A DNA stretch of 64,000 bases from Sistotremastrum niveocremeum HHB9708. Its lineage: Eukaryota; Basidiomycota; Agaricomycetes; Sistotremastrales; Sistotremastraceae. Every line of letters starts with the position of its first letter. Position 1 is the first letter of the stretch. Of the stretch, positions 45,301 to 57,087 are shown piece by piece. Under the pieces are notes generated by a model. That model was not told where the DNA came from, did no database searches, and saw only the letters and a program-made list of their open reading frames with translations. Position numbers and translations under genes: made by a program. The stretch is taken from contig KV419456.1 of the NCBI GenBank assembly GCA_001630475.1, positions 1 to 64,000 on the forward strand, read 5' to 3'.

Positions 45301-47953
45301 ACAAAAGGTGTCTAAATCTGCTTGAAGTGACAGATTCAGATCATCAATGTCAGGTGCATCTTCAAACCAAAAGAAGCCATGGATGTGACTGCTTCCTCGG
45401 TGCTGCCACTCTAATCGATACCAATAATCAGTGATTCCATACTTGGGCTTCAAGTATATCTCCAAGAAAAGCTCAAAGCGTTTCATGAAGTAATGTGCGG
45501 CAATGGCAGGATTGTTGTTGAGGTTGTTCAGACGTTGGCGGTAGGAGGCAGGATTGTCAGGAGGAAGTGGATCTGGGTTTGGCATATGGCGATGCAAGTC
45601 TGGCCATTGAACATCTGCTGCAGAAGTTGTGAAGAAGACATGTGGTGTTTTACAATCTGGAGACATGATCTGTGCTGTGAGTTGCTTTGATTCTCTGGTC
45701 CAGAATGGACGAGTTCCCTTCAGCTTTGCAGCTGCACTGGAAACTCGTTGCGCAAGTGCATGAACATTGCCACAGTCAAACATTTCTTGAATGTCTTCAA
45801 CTGTCAGGTCCTTGTCATCTGGATGTTGACTGGTGTACCATTTGGATGCTTTCTTGGCTTCACTCCGCATGTGAGTATTGAGTGCCCAATACCGAAAACG
45901 GGGATGTCGAGCAAATCGTCCACCTTTCAGGCGTAACAGATGTGAAGTCCATTCCGGCATTGTCACTTTTATGGCACGTGGAGCTTCAAAGTCTGCCTTT
46001 CCTACACGTAATGGGTTAATGACATTTCTATCTCTGAGTGTGAAAACGTACCAGTGGGAAAGAGTGAAGGGAATGCTTGAGTGGCTATTTGGATCTTGCG
46101 ATATTCAGATATGGGAGTCCCTGATACTATTGGTGCTGTCATTACAACAGATCCAACAGCATTGATTGCAGTGCGCAATCGCATTTCTTCGGAATCGACC
46201 TGACCAAGATTTGGGATGAATCCATTTGAAACAGAAGGATCCTGATGATTGTTTGCGCCTGGTGGTACATCCTCTGGAGGGCCTTCTTCCTGCACCGTCC
46301 CATCCTCATTCGTAATGATATTGCGAACCTGGTCAACAACATTTTCATCATCCGCTAAGGCATTGATGCGATCAATATCAATGGTCAAACCACTGCTGGG
46401 TTTGTATGCGTCGTGATGGGTTTTGAGAAATAGAAGCCACTTGCGAATCACTTCACGGCGGACACGAAAGTCCTGGAAAGCAGCAACATCTGTGGTAGGA
46501 TCCACACCTCGTTGTCGAAGGACTATGACATCGCATTCGGATGGAAGGAGAGGGAGTTTCGTGTGGAATGTGTCGGTGTCGCGGGGAAAGTTGCAACAGT
46601 GTCCAGAATATTTGAACTGACCACCATTGACCTGCCAAACTTGGAGAATGGTGTGAACTCGAGCAATCATCATCTCCTCCATCTGCGTCAGCTCTGGCAG
46701 CTCCAGAACATCAGGACCTGGATACATTGCGTTGGATTCCTGAAACTTTGATCCCCGCTGGCAAGTTTTGCACTTTCCGTCACTGATATCAAACCACTTT
46801 TCGTGACAGGAATCACAAGATCCCATTTGGATGTCCATGGCCTGTGCTCGGAATTCCTGTAACCGAGCTCGATCTTCCTCTGAGATAGCGAGATCGTCCA
46901 TGAAGTCTCCAGGTAGTTGAGAACTATCCTGGATGAGTGGGTCGTCCAGCATCTCAAGTACATGAGCCATTTCAGCTTGTAGAGCTGCCGCATCTGCTGC
47001 TGGTGCAGCGTTTTGTTTTCGGATGTTTGCCGAATCTGTGCACTGGATACACCGCAGGCGAGGAAGGACATGACCATGCCATGTATAGGTTGGAAAGTCT
47101 GTTGACCATCGATAATGGCGGCCTGTTGGACACCACCAACTCCCATCAACTGGATTTTTTGGTGGCAGTTTCCGTGTCATGAATATCTCAGCAGGAAGAG
47201 CTACCACATGAGACCCATCTGGTCTTCGATGGCAAGGTGGTGCATGCGGAGGATGTACGGGTGGTGGAATTTCAGGTGGCAGTGAGGTTGATAGGGGTGA
47301 CGGGACAGGCGGCGTTGGAGTACGTGATGGCGGAACTGATTCGGAAGGTGTTGGAGTAGGAGAAGGAAATGGCAACGATGCATATGGCATAGGTGGAGTC
47401 GGAGTGGAAACAAAATCCATCTCATGGAAGTAACCAGCACCATTTGTGGAGAAGAGGTTGACTGGATTTGTTTGAGGCAAATCAATGCTTGACTGTGGCA
47501 ATTCGTCTTCATCCATCATTTGTGAAGGAAGGGATTGTGATGACATGAATGATACATGTCGAGTGGAAGTTGAACGTGTAGGGGATGGCACATCCGAATG
47601 AACACGCTTTTTGTGTTGCTCTCGTGTTGCAGGCGTAGTGGGTGTTCGTGACGAATACGTACGACCTGATGCTTTTGGAGTTGATGGAGGAACTGTTATT
47701 TGCAATTGAATCAATTGATAATGTAACACATATTTTGGAAAAACTTACCAATCTGTGGTGGCATGCTAACTGCTCGTGTTGTTGATTCCGCAGGAGCATG
47801 AGGTGCTGACGCAATGGGAGCAGAGGATATAGACAGTGAGGCAAGCTCTGCTTGAGACAGAGATTTTGCCTTGGATCGTCGTGCTACAGCAGCCTGAGCT
47901 CGTCGGGCAGATGCCTCATTGACATAAGTGTTATTGTTGGCTGAAGAACTCAT
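42326..47953 (-). CDS. Helitron Rep-helicase (HUH endonuclease plus Pif1-like helicase), 1,806 aa
   Basis: Nicks and joins single-stranded DNA and unwinds it during rolling-circle transposition. Five exons; introns 42748-42799, 42911-42959, 46002-46051 and 47693-47748; one frame from ATG 47953 to 42326. In order: Pro/Ser-rich head; Cys-rich region (LRCIQC, CDSCHEKW, CKTCQ) of the kind preceding Rep; Helitron-like N domain (WTSHLLRLKGGRFARHPRFR); HUH motif in SSHIHGFFWF (about 823); paired catalytic tyrosines in AYVAKYASKGE (about 981); Pif1 Walker A GTAGTGKS (about 1341); Walker B MVIDEKSM (about 1421); GDPRQLPPV; closing ITIHKSQGLTL and AISRCKSL motifs. All expected catalytic residues are visible. 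Confidence 0.95.
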
Positions 47954-48653
47954 AGGATGTGGAAGGAGATGAAGAAATGAACAGTATTGAGATAACTAAT
48001 GGACAGAGAGGAGAGTGTAAAAGCTGTGAGAAAAGAGGGGAGAGGATGGCTGAGTATTGGTTGACAGTAATGGTAGGACCGGACCAGAGATGCAGCAGAC
48101 AGGGGCAGATGTACAGCACAGCAGTCTGAACATCAGGAGCAGATGAGTATCATCTGTGATTACTTAAGAACAGGCAATACTTACATCCTTCAAGTCAATG
48201 CAAACTCCACCTATTTCCGCGACCACTGTGTGTGTGAGCCCGAGGGTGAGAGTGCGACCGAAAGGGACTGGGAATGCTCAAGAGAAAAAAGTTCAAACTC
48301 AGCTCCATTCCGAGTCCGAGAGTGAATCCGAACCCGAATCCGAGCCCGAATCCAAATCCGAACGGGCAAATGCCGAACAGCTCGCGCGAACGATACGTGG
48401 GAATTCTATGTTACGTGGGAACTTTATGTTACGTGGGAATACGTGCTGTCAGAGACCCTGATGAAATCGCCCGGGTAGTTCATAGTGGGGGGCTTTCGCC
48501 CCCCAATGATGTTTATATGTATTTGGTTGGCCGTTTTCCTCAACGAAATTTCGAAAACAGCTAGTCGGACAGGCTCAGGCTCTTTCGACAGCCTTCTTGC
48601 TTCCGTCGCGCCCTTATTACGCGTTTTAATCAATTTCGCACCCGAATCCGCAA
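47954..48653. other. Helitron 5' side and simple repeats
   Basis: Transposon leader (47954 to about 48150), then three direct copies of TTACGTGGGAA-like sequence (48395-48440), a run of CCGAAYCC/GAATCC hexamers (48310-48365), and the hairpin at 48487-48504. From about 48520 the sequence is probably the promoter of the Clr2-like gene. Confidence 0.5.
48487..48504. other. strong GC hairpin at the Helitron's outer side
   Basis: GGGGGGCTTTCGCCCCCC: a perfect 7-bp stem with a 4-base loop. On the minus strand the loop reads GAAA, a stable tetraloop in RNA. It may be a terminal hairpin of the Helitron or a structure in its leader. Confidence 0.7.
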
Positions 48654-49465
48654 ATGAAATTATATCGCGGTCATTCTGAGTCCGTAGAGCTCCTTTACGG
48701 TGATCAGGTGAGACAGAGCTTATCTTGAAAGATGAACCCGACTAACGCGACTCATAGGCTCTAAAGGCTCTTTACCCAGAGCCAAAGGAACCCAGAAGTC
48801 GAGGCACCTTCTATCAGACCAACTCTGGCGCCGGAGCCTATATACCATCTCGGTCTGTCGATCACCCCATTGTCTCTGCCGGCCAAGGAAGTAGTGCGCG
48901 TAAACAGAAGACTGCTTCGTCTTCTCGTGCAAAGAGCGAGGCCTCGGTCGTTGATGCTGAAGAGTTGGATGACCTCCACGGCTCAAGCTACATCATTCGT
49001 TCACGCACGAAGCAGATCTCTTTCCTGGTGACTGATGCCACCGGCCCTTCAACTCCCTCGCATTATTCCTTTTCCCCCGAACCCAATCCACACACCGGAA
49101 TAATCGACTACATGGCTCCTCTACCTCATTCCCACTCCCAGTCACTCAGTTGGCGCAAGAAAATCGGAGATCATCTTGCTGGTGGCATTCTCCAACTGTC
49201 GGACGCGTCGTCAGCACATTACAGCCTGTCCGACTTCCCGAGCGGATATACCCTCTTCGAGCACAGAAAAGGGGATCGTTATTCCATCAAGCGGCGAGAC
49301 AGATACCTCTATGGATCCGGCTCGGTGATGCGATTTCGTTCGCCGGAGGAATTTTATCCTCATGGGGAGTGGCTGATCAGAGGGGCGAGCTCCTCGATTC
49401 CGTGCGAATGCAAATACTGCAGCCCCTCGTCAACTCGTCGAGACGATCGATTATGCTTGCCATAA
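48654..49465 (+). CDS. second Clr2-like domain protein, 253 aa
   Basis: Two exons, intron 48708-48757, ATG 48654 (MKLYRGHSESVELLYGDQ). The N-terminal half is Ser/Lys-rich and disordered. The C-terminal half repeats the block seen in the 15557 gene: WRKKIGDHL, LSDFPSGYTLFEHRKG, YLYGSG, MRFRSPEEFYPHGEWL and CECKYC. It is half the length of the other copy, with an unrelated N-terminus, so the two share only the domain. Role in silencing is inferred from Clr2. It begins about 150 bp beyond the Helitron hairpin; whether its promoter was altered by that insertion cannot be told. Confidence 0.7.
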
Positions 49466-49939
49466 TCGATGATTCCGTCAGACCCTCGTTTTCCGTCCCT
49501 TATAATATTTCGAACTAGTTTTATTCAGCGTCGTGTCTGTATACTCTTCTTCTTGGGCTCTCAGTTTGTATTTTGAATATCTCCCCGTCAATTAATCCCT
49601 TCACGCTCCATATACCTCCGTCATATCATGCTGTTCTTCATTATAAGACACTGTATACTCTTGTAATACACCGTTTGAGACTCTTCAGCCGACTTCGGGT
49701 TCAGTACGACGCAACTCGATCATTCAATTAACTGGACTTTAGGAGATTACTGCGATGAATCATCAAGCGATATGATCTATCTCGCCAACACAAGGAGATA
49801 TGAACCGTCTGAACAACAATCACAGACATTTTCGGGCCCTGATTCGGGATAGTTTAATCTGCAGTTAATTGAAGATTTCATCAATACTCATTATACTCAA
49901 GTTGCTTCGAAAATTAAAGGACCCACCGAACGATCAATC
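49466..49939. other. convergent intergenic gap
   Basis: 474 bp between the ends of two genes facing each other. AT-rich; presumably both terminators. Nothing else is seen. Confidence 0.5.
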
Positions 49940-51948
49940 TCATACAGCAGCAGGAGCAGCAGGGACGTAAACTCGAGCGGATAACGCAGAAGGCATATAG
50001 GCGCCCCCTATAACAGGTTCACCATTATTCCCAGGAAGGACTGCCTGCGTTTGAGGCACGAAAAGTCTGGGATCCGCCGGTGTCGGGATGAACAGCTGAT
50101 TCGGTTGACTCCACCAAATAGGGAACTGAGGAAGGTTAGACACGTTGGTTTCACGCAATCTGTACGATGGCCACGTCGAACTTGAAGGTTGCCGTCGCAT
50201 GACATCCCAGGCTCCCCAAAACACGAGAACGATAATCAACAAGAGGCACGTCAAACCGCCTGTTGTGATTGTAACAATGAGAGCGGTAGATCGAGGGAGT
50301 GCAGCGGGTGTTGAACTCCCATCGTTCCCGCGGAAAGAATACACAACGAATGCAATGACGAATGCAATGAAAGACCAGGAAATGAGAATGATTGGCAGAG
50401 ACAGCAGTATTGCCAACAGCCGAGATGAGCCGACATTGCGAAAGTAAAGCGCCTGTCATTTCGCCATCAATGTCAAGAAACACAACCGAGTTCACGATAC
50501 TCACACCAGTCTGCGCTGTGCTTGTGATTTGAGGCTGGTGCGTACGACTGAGATATTGTCCAGTGAGAACGCTCCCGATTGACAGGAGAGCGGATAACAA
50601 TGTTAGTGATCTTGAGGCATCATCGATACCCGGAACCGCAATAAATGCTACAGTGGCCCTGTATCTTGCGATCAGAAAGGGGATCGGCGTCATCGTACAC
50701 AAAGCTTACGCAATCAGCACAGTAGCCTGACATACAAAATCAAAGTCTATCCAAGATTGACGTGCGATTACCTTACCAGCAGATTAGAATCAGACCAATC
50801 TTTCAACCGAGATTGTAGGAAACTCCTCCATCGAGTTTCGTTCACGCCCCCTCCTGAGAAGCGTCTCCGATTGACATCCATGATCTGCCTCAGACACGAG
50901 GCGGGGATACCGAAGAACAGCACGAAAGAGACCGCAAAGAAAATGGCAAACCCTAGTCCGTTAAAAGCTGGGTCCGAGAACTGGGTGATTTCACTGTGCT
51001 TCTCGAGTTCGCGGAATATCCGAGCTTCCGGTTGTCCGTATCTCAAAGACATCCGATCCGCGGCTGACGAACAAATCAGTAATCATTGACTTGAGTATTG
51101 GAAGATAGCGAAGCACCTATAGTTCGAGCGATAGCAGATGTATACCAGATGCGAAGGCATATCGCATAAGATCTCATATTCTCCTCTGGAACGGACTTCA
51201 GTTTCGGCTCATCGTATTTATATGTCACATACCGACAGGTCTTGTATTCGGCTCCGGTAATGATTTGAGGATATCCAATAGTTGTTGAGCTTGCTCTCGT
51301 GTAAATGATGCCGTGCTCGTAGCGAAGAGAGTTTGATCGGCCAGACACCACGTTAACACGTCTTCAACATGTCGTTCAGCATGGGCCGGCAAGAAGTGAT
51401 GACATGGATGACTCTGCAGAAAAGCCCAATATCTTTCCCTCATCTCAAGAGCTATATCATCCATCACTATCATGCCAAAGTATGTAGTCATCAAAAGGAA
51501 CGGACCTTCATCTGCTTTACCCTCAAACCGAATGACGGAATCCAAGAAGCTCGTAAGAGTCTGATCAATTTCGCCCGCAAACGCATGCGCATGATCAATC
51601 CATCGATATCCAGTATGATCGACCGTAATCTCCCAATCCGAATTGAAAGCGCCCAAATAAGGAGTGAATCGCCCATCCGAAGGAAAATCGAACACATCGC
51701 CTGCATCCCGATGTCGTCTTTGCAGTGTACGAAATTCATCAGGATCCGTGATGTTGACAGTGGTGAGCACTCGATCCCTTTCATGTCGATAGTATAACCA
51801 TCCACTTGGATGAATATATTTTCGCCAGAAAGGATCTGGAAAGTTCCTGGCTTCAGAAGGACAGGGAAGTAAGGCTTCGAGAAATTTTGAAATGAAGAAC
51901 TTACCCAGCGGTATGATAAGCAGGTGCGATAGCAAATTCTTTGAACAT
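49940..51948 (-). CDS. WW-like domain, multi-pass membrane protein, 565 aa
   Basis: Seven exons; introns 50453-50504, 50659-50709, 50727-50776, 51064-51116, 51186-51232 and 51847-51904; an exon of 17 nt (50710-50726) lies between two of them. ATG 51948. Near the start is a WW-like stretch, WRKYIHPSGWLYYRHERDRV, a pattern frequent in basidiomycete membrane proteins. A long helical soluble part follows. Hydrophobic segments then appear at GLGFAIFFAVSFVLFFGIPA, LLATVLIAATVAFIAV, LLSALLSIGSVL, LLSLPIILISWSFIAFVIAF and LIVTITTGGLTCLLLIIVLV. The Pro-rich tail is cytosolic. Function is unknown for this family as far as I know. Confidence 0.8.
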
Positions 51949-52511
51949 CGCGCTCGAGGTCGAGTTTTTGATGAAGGATGGTGGAGGCTAATGAACGTCG
52001 ATGAACCCTACATCCAGCTTGGGCTCGAAGCGAACACGAGTCAAAAGCATGTTTGGGCGCCAGCGCTTACACGAATGGTGGGAATTTTCACAACCCGCGA
52101 TTCACAGCGAAATCCAAAAACGATAGAATCTCTGTTCCTAGTAATACAATTATACACTTTACATCCGAACAAACATCCAGGGCTATTTTGAAATACGAGA
52201 GCCAAAGAGCAACAAGAAGTAGATCCAGAGATATCTTGGGAATATAATAGGTGGGCGCCTGAGCTGCGGGTATGACTATCTAGATAAGTCGAAATACAAG
52301 AAAAGCTGAGAGATGAAAGCGTAAAAGGGAGACAATGACGAAAAGCGTCCCCGGAATATCCGTCAACCCACACCGGACGTCAAGGAACATGCTAGATAGG
52401 AGGTCATAGATAAAATTGGATAAATAATCCACGAGGTGGCGAAGACACGATAGGCAGAGATCTGCGAAAGGTTTTGCGAGGGGTCGAGTTGATGAGCGGA
52501 GACGACGTGTC
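51949..52511. other. intergenic
   Basis: Upstream of the WW-like gene and downstream of the 15-exon membrane gene. No repeats or further genes are recognised. Confidence 0.45.
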
Positions 52512-55170
52512 TCATACGGCGCCGCGCACAGGTTCATCAGGATAGTCGACGAAATCTATATTCAAGTAAGCATCTGACGCCGGAAGGAGAGTAGATGAAG
52601 ACGTACCAATCGGAGAAGTATAGTTGTTCATCTAACAACGAAGGAGCATGAGCAGAAGATCATAGCGGAGGATTCAAGACTTACATAATGTGATCCCGTA
52701 CTCATCCTCCAACTGACATCAATAGCCCGCTCCGGCGATTGCCCATTACGCCCCATCGCCAAACTCCTCGACGACCCCGTCTCAACATCAACAACCGCCA
52801 CACCAACCGGATACCCCATCCCACCCGACCTCCTCCAATGCAATTGCTGCTGCTGCTGAAGTTGCAATATCTGATGCGGTTGTAAATTCTGATAAGACGT
52901 CCGTCTGGACTGTGAAGGCGACGGTCGGCCCATCGGTGATCGTGAAGGATGATGTCGTATGATCTGAGGATGGGGAGGATGTCGCGAATGAATCTGTGCA
53001 GGCGGATGAGTCGCTAGCGATGAATCCCTCTTCGACGACGAATGAGTATCATCAATCATCTCTCCTTCCCCCTCTGACTCGTCATCTTCTTCAGATCCTG
53101 ATCCAGAAGCATATTCATCATCCGCTCCTTCTTCATCTCCTTCATCTCCATCTCTACCCTCATAGGTCCCCTCTCTCTGCCCCCTCCTCATCGCTCGCCC
53201 TCTCCTTCGACTCTGGGATTCTTCAAGTTCGGATGCGGCAAGTTCCCGCGGGTGGATCTCGGTCACCGTCACGCCAGGAGGCGATAGCGGCGTGATCGGA
53301 TGTCCATCAAGTTCATAAGGTTCTTCATTAGGTGTCATATTAGGAGGTGACAACGGTCCGACACCAGGTTGAAATATAACACCGTCATGGGACTTGGTAG
53401 CGAGTATGAACGAATCACGGTTATTCTGATACTGAGAGTTGACGGGCGCGTTTTGATCGGGGGTAGTAGCACTGATAGTCGTGCTCGTCGAATGCGGGAA
53501 GAATATCTGCAAGATGAGATGATTTAATGAAAGACGAACAAGTGATGACGTAAGCGTGGGAAATCGAAGAAGGCAGCAGCACACGCACGAGGAGGGTGAT
53601 GGCAGATGATAAGATGCATCCCAGTCCAGAGGACATGATGCACAGATCTAATCTCCATCAAGATCCAAACAGCAACAACAACGCCGAAAGAAATATAATC
53701 AGTCAAATTCGACGACTGCGGATGAAGACAAGCGGCTCACCGACGGCAAACCTGTGAGTACCGGAAATCGCCTAAATAAATACCGCGACGCAGCAGAAGA
53801 GTAAAATAAGGTACGCACATATTTTCGTTCACGGGATGAGCGTCATTTCGTATCCCGTCGGAGGAGAGAACGATGAGCGGAATCGTAAACAGAAATCGGA
53901 AGAACACGCGAACGATCTGAACGGGAATGAAAGTCGCGAGGTGAGGAGATGAAGCGTGTTATGAGGGTCATAGGGGCTAGGGCTTACATTGAGGTAATGG
54001 AATGTCTCGAGGCGAGCGACAACAGTCGGATCTGCGCCATCGCCTTTGACTTGTCGAATAAAAGATGGAAATCGGTATAAAATGAGAAAGAAAGCCAACG
54101 TCGTCAGCGTTGAACCTACAGAAGACGGACAAAATCCGGGGAAAGGGCTCGATGTAAGCGGTCGAAGAAAAGAAGGTGGAATGGACGTCGAGCACGCACC
54201 GATCGAACCGACGAGGAAAATCCAAGCTTCGCATCGGAAGTAGTCTCGCCGTGTGACTAGGGTAACGAGGGGCATTCCCATTACAGCCACTGTTGAGCCT
54301 TTGAACGGTGTAGATAAGCGGTCATCGCCATGAAATACAGGGAAGATGTGGGAACACACCAATACACCATAAGCGGAACTCGCCGCTATTGAACCAACTT
54401 CTCTGCGCCGGACCCTGGTTAATCAGGAAATGCCAGAACATGAGCTCTGCGTACGAAATGAGTCGGGGATCGGCGGATGATAATTGGTTCGCTTGCCTTC
54501 GAGATGAGTCGTGCTGCGACAATTGTCAGTGCTAAACCATTTCGGTAACAATAGAGGACGTACACCTCGAGACCCCAAGCTATAGCAATCACGAAGAACA
54601 AGGGAAGAATCCAGTGCTGGTCATCCTTCGGCCAGAGGGGATAGGGCTTGGGGACCACTAAGAGGAGAGGCGATGAGGCTCAGGCAACAAAAGGAAAGGT
54701 ATAATAGTACTACCTCCGAGTAACGGCAACGATACGTAACCTAGGGTAAGAAATTAGAATTTCTGGACTCGTTTCCAATTCGGATGACGTCCGCACCTTG
54801 TCGATACTTGATGACGGTCATAGCGACGGCGTAGAATAGGATTAGTGGTACAGTTCCGAGATAGGAATACTGCACAATAACGATACGAGCCATTAGAACA
54901 AGCATAGGAGCAAGGAGGTGGAAGTCAACGCACTGTCATGACGCGCTTGAAGGTGCCCGGCTGACGACCAGACTTCCATCGTATACATTGAAACTTGTCG
55001 TATCTATAGAGGTGTGCAAGGAGAAAGACTTCAAACTAGGAGATACAAGTCAGTCCAAGCTCGACGCAGCTTCGGCATTTCGCCAGAAAAGAGGCAATAG
55101 GGGAGTCGGTGCTTACAATAGCAGCGTAGATTGACCATGAGAGCGTCGCGGCTGGCGAGAAATGGGGCAT
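52512..55170 (-). CDS. conserved basidiomycete multi-pass membrane protein, 582 aa, 15 exons
   Basis: Matches a widespread mushroom membrane family by the ordered stretches FEVFLLAHLYRYDKFQC, FKRVMTYSYLGTVPLI, ILPLFFVIAIAWGLE, THLEELMFWHFLINQG, YRFPSFIRQVKGDGAD, YLNIVRVFFRFLFTIPLI and GCILSSAITLLIFFP, about seven helices. Introns 52556-52606, 52632-52684, 53507-53588, 53648-53751, 53772-53818, 53917-53987, 54116-54199, 54299-54359, 54447-54496, 54514-54563, 54658-54713, 54741-54796, 54870-54933 and 55036-55116. The 54447-54496 intron has a GC-AG boundary and borders a 17-nt micro-exon (54497-54513) that encodes part of THLEE. The cytosolic tail is acidic (DEGDEEGADDEY) and Gln/His/Pro-rich with a CAG-type Gln run. 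Function unknown; a receptor-like role is only a guess. Confidence 0.85.
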
Positions 55171-56339
55171 TATGAGTCGTAAGCCAGCTCTGCGAGAGAA
55201 CGAGAGCAAGAGAATGGATTGGCAGCCAGCAAGGGGTGGAAGACCATGGAGAGGAGAGCAGAACGGCTAGGGGACAGATCGATGGCAGTGCCTCGGAACG
55301 AACTTCCCTTTTCGGACTCCGTGCCTGACTATTACTCCCGGCGTCCTGCTTGCGCTCCTGGCTACCTCCATCATTGCGCAACCCTTCCTCTGCCCTTTTC
55401 TGTTGTAACTCGATTTCTGATGTTCAAATTCAACGTCGACACCGCCCTCGTCTCTATTTTTTCAATCAATAACCAGCACGTTGGAGACTCGCGCTCGACA
55501 TCCAGAGATGCCGAACTAATGGCGGACTCACGGTCTTCCTCCGCCGAAGAGAACTTTCATTCGAGCTGCTCTCTCATATCCTGAAAGTGGAACCTATATT
55601 GCAAGACGGTATCTCTTCACCGGATTGGCTAAAATGGCTTAGCCGGCAAAGATAACGAAATAACGAAATCGACAACAGCTATATAGTCTGGAACTCTCCG
55701 CCTATAGGTTCGACGACTCGGTCGTCTAATGCATGCATCTCGTCTTCTGTAATCTCTTTCACCGGTTCTAGCCTAATCGCTCGCAGTCTAGCCGTCTTAC
55801 GGAATAAACCAAGCTCGCTCGACTAAAACCCTTATTTTGGTTCCGATCGCTCTTGAAGACCTTCAGAGCTTTCGAAGCTGTATATTTACCAGCCGAGCAG
55901 CATCCTTTCGCTATCCTGGTGGACAAATTCTCAAAAAAAGGTAGGGGTCGCTCGGGGTCCCAGGCGCCAAAGCTTCGGGTTTGATCTTGCCGAGATTGCC
56001 GAAGCTTCCTTTCCGATCTCCGCAAGCCGAAGCCGGCAATCAAAGCACCAAACAAGTCAACACAACCGCTTGCTTCTTCCATCAACGCCTCGTTTCTTTG
56101 AAAACCCCAAGCGAAGCAAATCGATTCTCAGTCTTCCAAGTTTCAACTCTATCCATCTCTCGCGACATCCGGCGATTTCATTCTCCGGAATCCACCGACT
56201 TCGTTTCGCCTAGATTTTTTTTCATTCTGCTCCCACTGTCAAATATCATTGAACGACGATCATCCGAATTATAGTCCATCAATTGATACGAAACTGTCTA
56301 TAGGCTAATCCCTGGCAACCTAGGCCCATCCCGGTCCTC
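55171..56339. other. intergenic, with protein-like but unassigned frames
   Basis: Promoter side of the 15-exon gene, then sequence from about 55960 that is open in two plus frames (SKHQTSQHNRLLLPSTPRFF; VFQVSTLSISRDIRRFHS). It may contain 5' exons of the gene at 56340-57087. A minus frame at 55768-56085 is unsupported. Confidence 0.35.
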
Positions 56340-57087
56340 ACCAGCCTTTCATTAACACCATATTTCATCCGAAAACTCAAAATGCACCGTCATCCCGGTC
56401 AAGATCGGAACGCCGGCAAACATCCAATCTCACCCTTCGCTATCTCCAACATCGTACTCCGCTCCAGAACAAATCGATCAATCCAGGCAACATCTCGGTT
56501 CGCAACCTATCGCAAAACGTAGACGGTCCAAGTTGGACCTACATAATCACACCGTTCACCGAAAGCTTATCATCTTCCCGACATCCCTGTGATTCCCTGA
56601 GCTCCACTTCAAAAATTCCCATGGTAACTTGGGTCCGCTCTCGATTGTGCCTGTTACATTTCCTGATCTCCTCCGACGCTCTTCCACATCTTATCGTTCT
56701 GAAAGTCACAGTTCATTCGGACGTGATATATTACGCTCGATAATCGGAAGACTGACAGCATCATTGGGTTTCTGTTGACTCCTGCAGTCGAACCAAATCG
56801 TTTCTCCTGAAATCGTACAAGCAAAACCTTCCGACGACCCTATCCGCGTACCTGGTACCTTCCCACTCCATCAACCTGCACCCTCGGTCCCGAAAACGAA
56901 AATCCCTAGGCCTTCAAGGGGCACACTCAAAAGCATCCGTCAACCCTCGGAGCTCCCTCAATATAGGCCTCAATCAGGCACACCCTTCTCCGCCGTTCAT
57001 TCCATCGCTAATTCGTTACCCGCTATCGAACTATCAAGCATAATTCCCCTGTGTCGTCATATCCGACGACGCTCTGATTTTCAATAA
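56340..57087 (+). CDS. disordered, probably nuclear protein; exon model partial
   Basis: Protein-like plus-strand frame without recognisable domains. First segment: KIGTPANIQSHPSLSPTSYS, EQIDQSRQHLGSQPIA, then KRRRSKLDLHN, a likely nuclear signal. A 48-nt intron (GTTCACC to CTGAG, about 56558-56605) would keep the same frame and remove its only stop there. Next segment: PLSIVPVTFPDLLRRSSTSY, ESHSSFGRDILRS. The last exon (from 56788 after CTCCTGCAG) reads QIVSPEIVQAKPSDDPIRVP and SRGTLKSIRQPSELPQYRP to the stop at 57087. The start and one splice junction are unresolved. Pro/Ser-rich, unknown role. Confidence 0.45.

Larger units (their letters stand above)
42226..48510 (-). mobile_element. Helitron rolling-circle transposon, coding region intact
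   Basis: Outer limits are approximate. On the minus strand the 3' side has a near-palindrome (42247-42259, GTGGGTACCCCAC) followed 21 bases later by CTAA, which fits the hairpin plus CTRR ending of Helitrons. On the 5' side a hairpin with a 7-bp stem lies at 48487-48504. Both ends share GCTT(T)CGCCCCCC in inverted orientation. The element encodes one long Rep-helicase (42326-47953) with no break seen, so it may be autonomous. It is a plain DNA transposon. Confidence 0.8.

Noticed and set aside
48300-48370. GAATCC-type hexamer run as a possible CRISPR or coding repeat
   Set aside because: Units are 6 bases, contiguous and imperfect with no spacers; a simple sequence repeat explains it.
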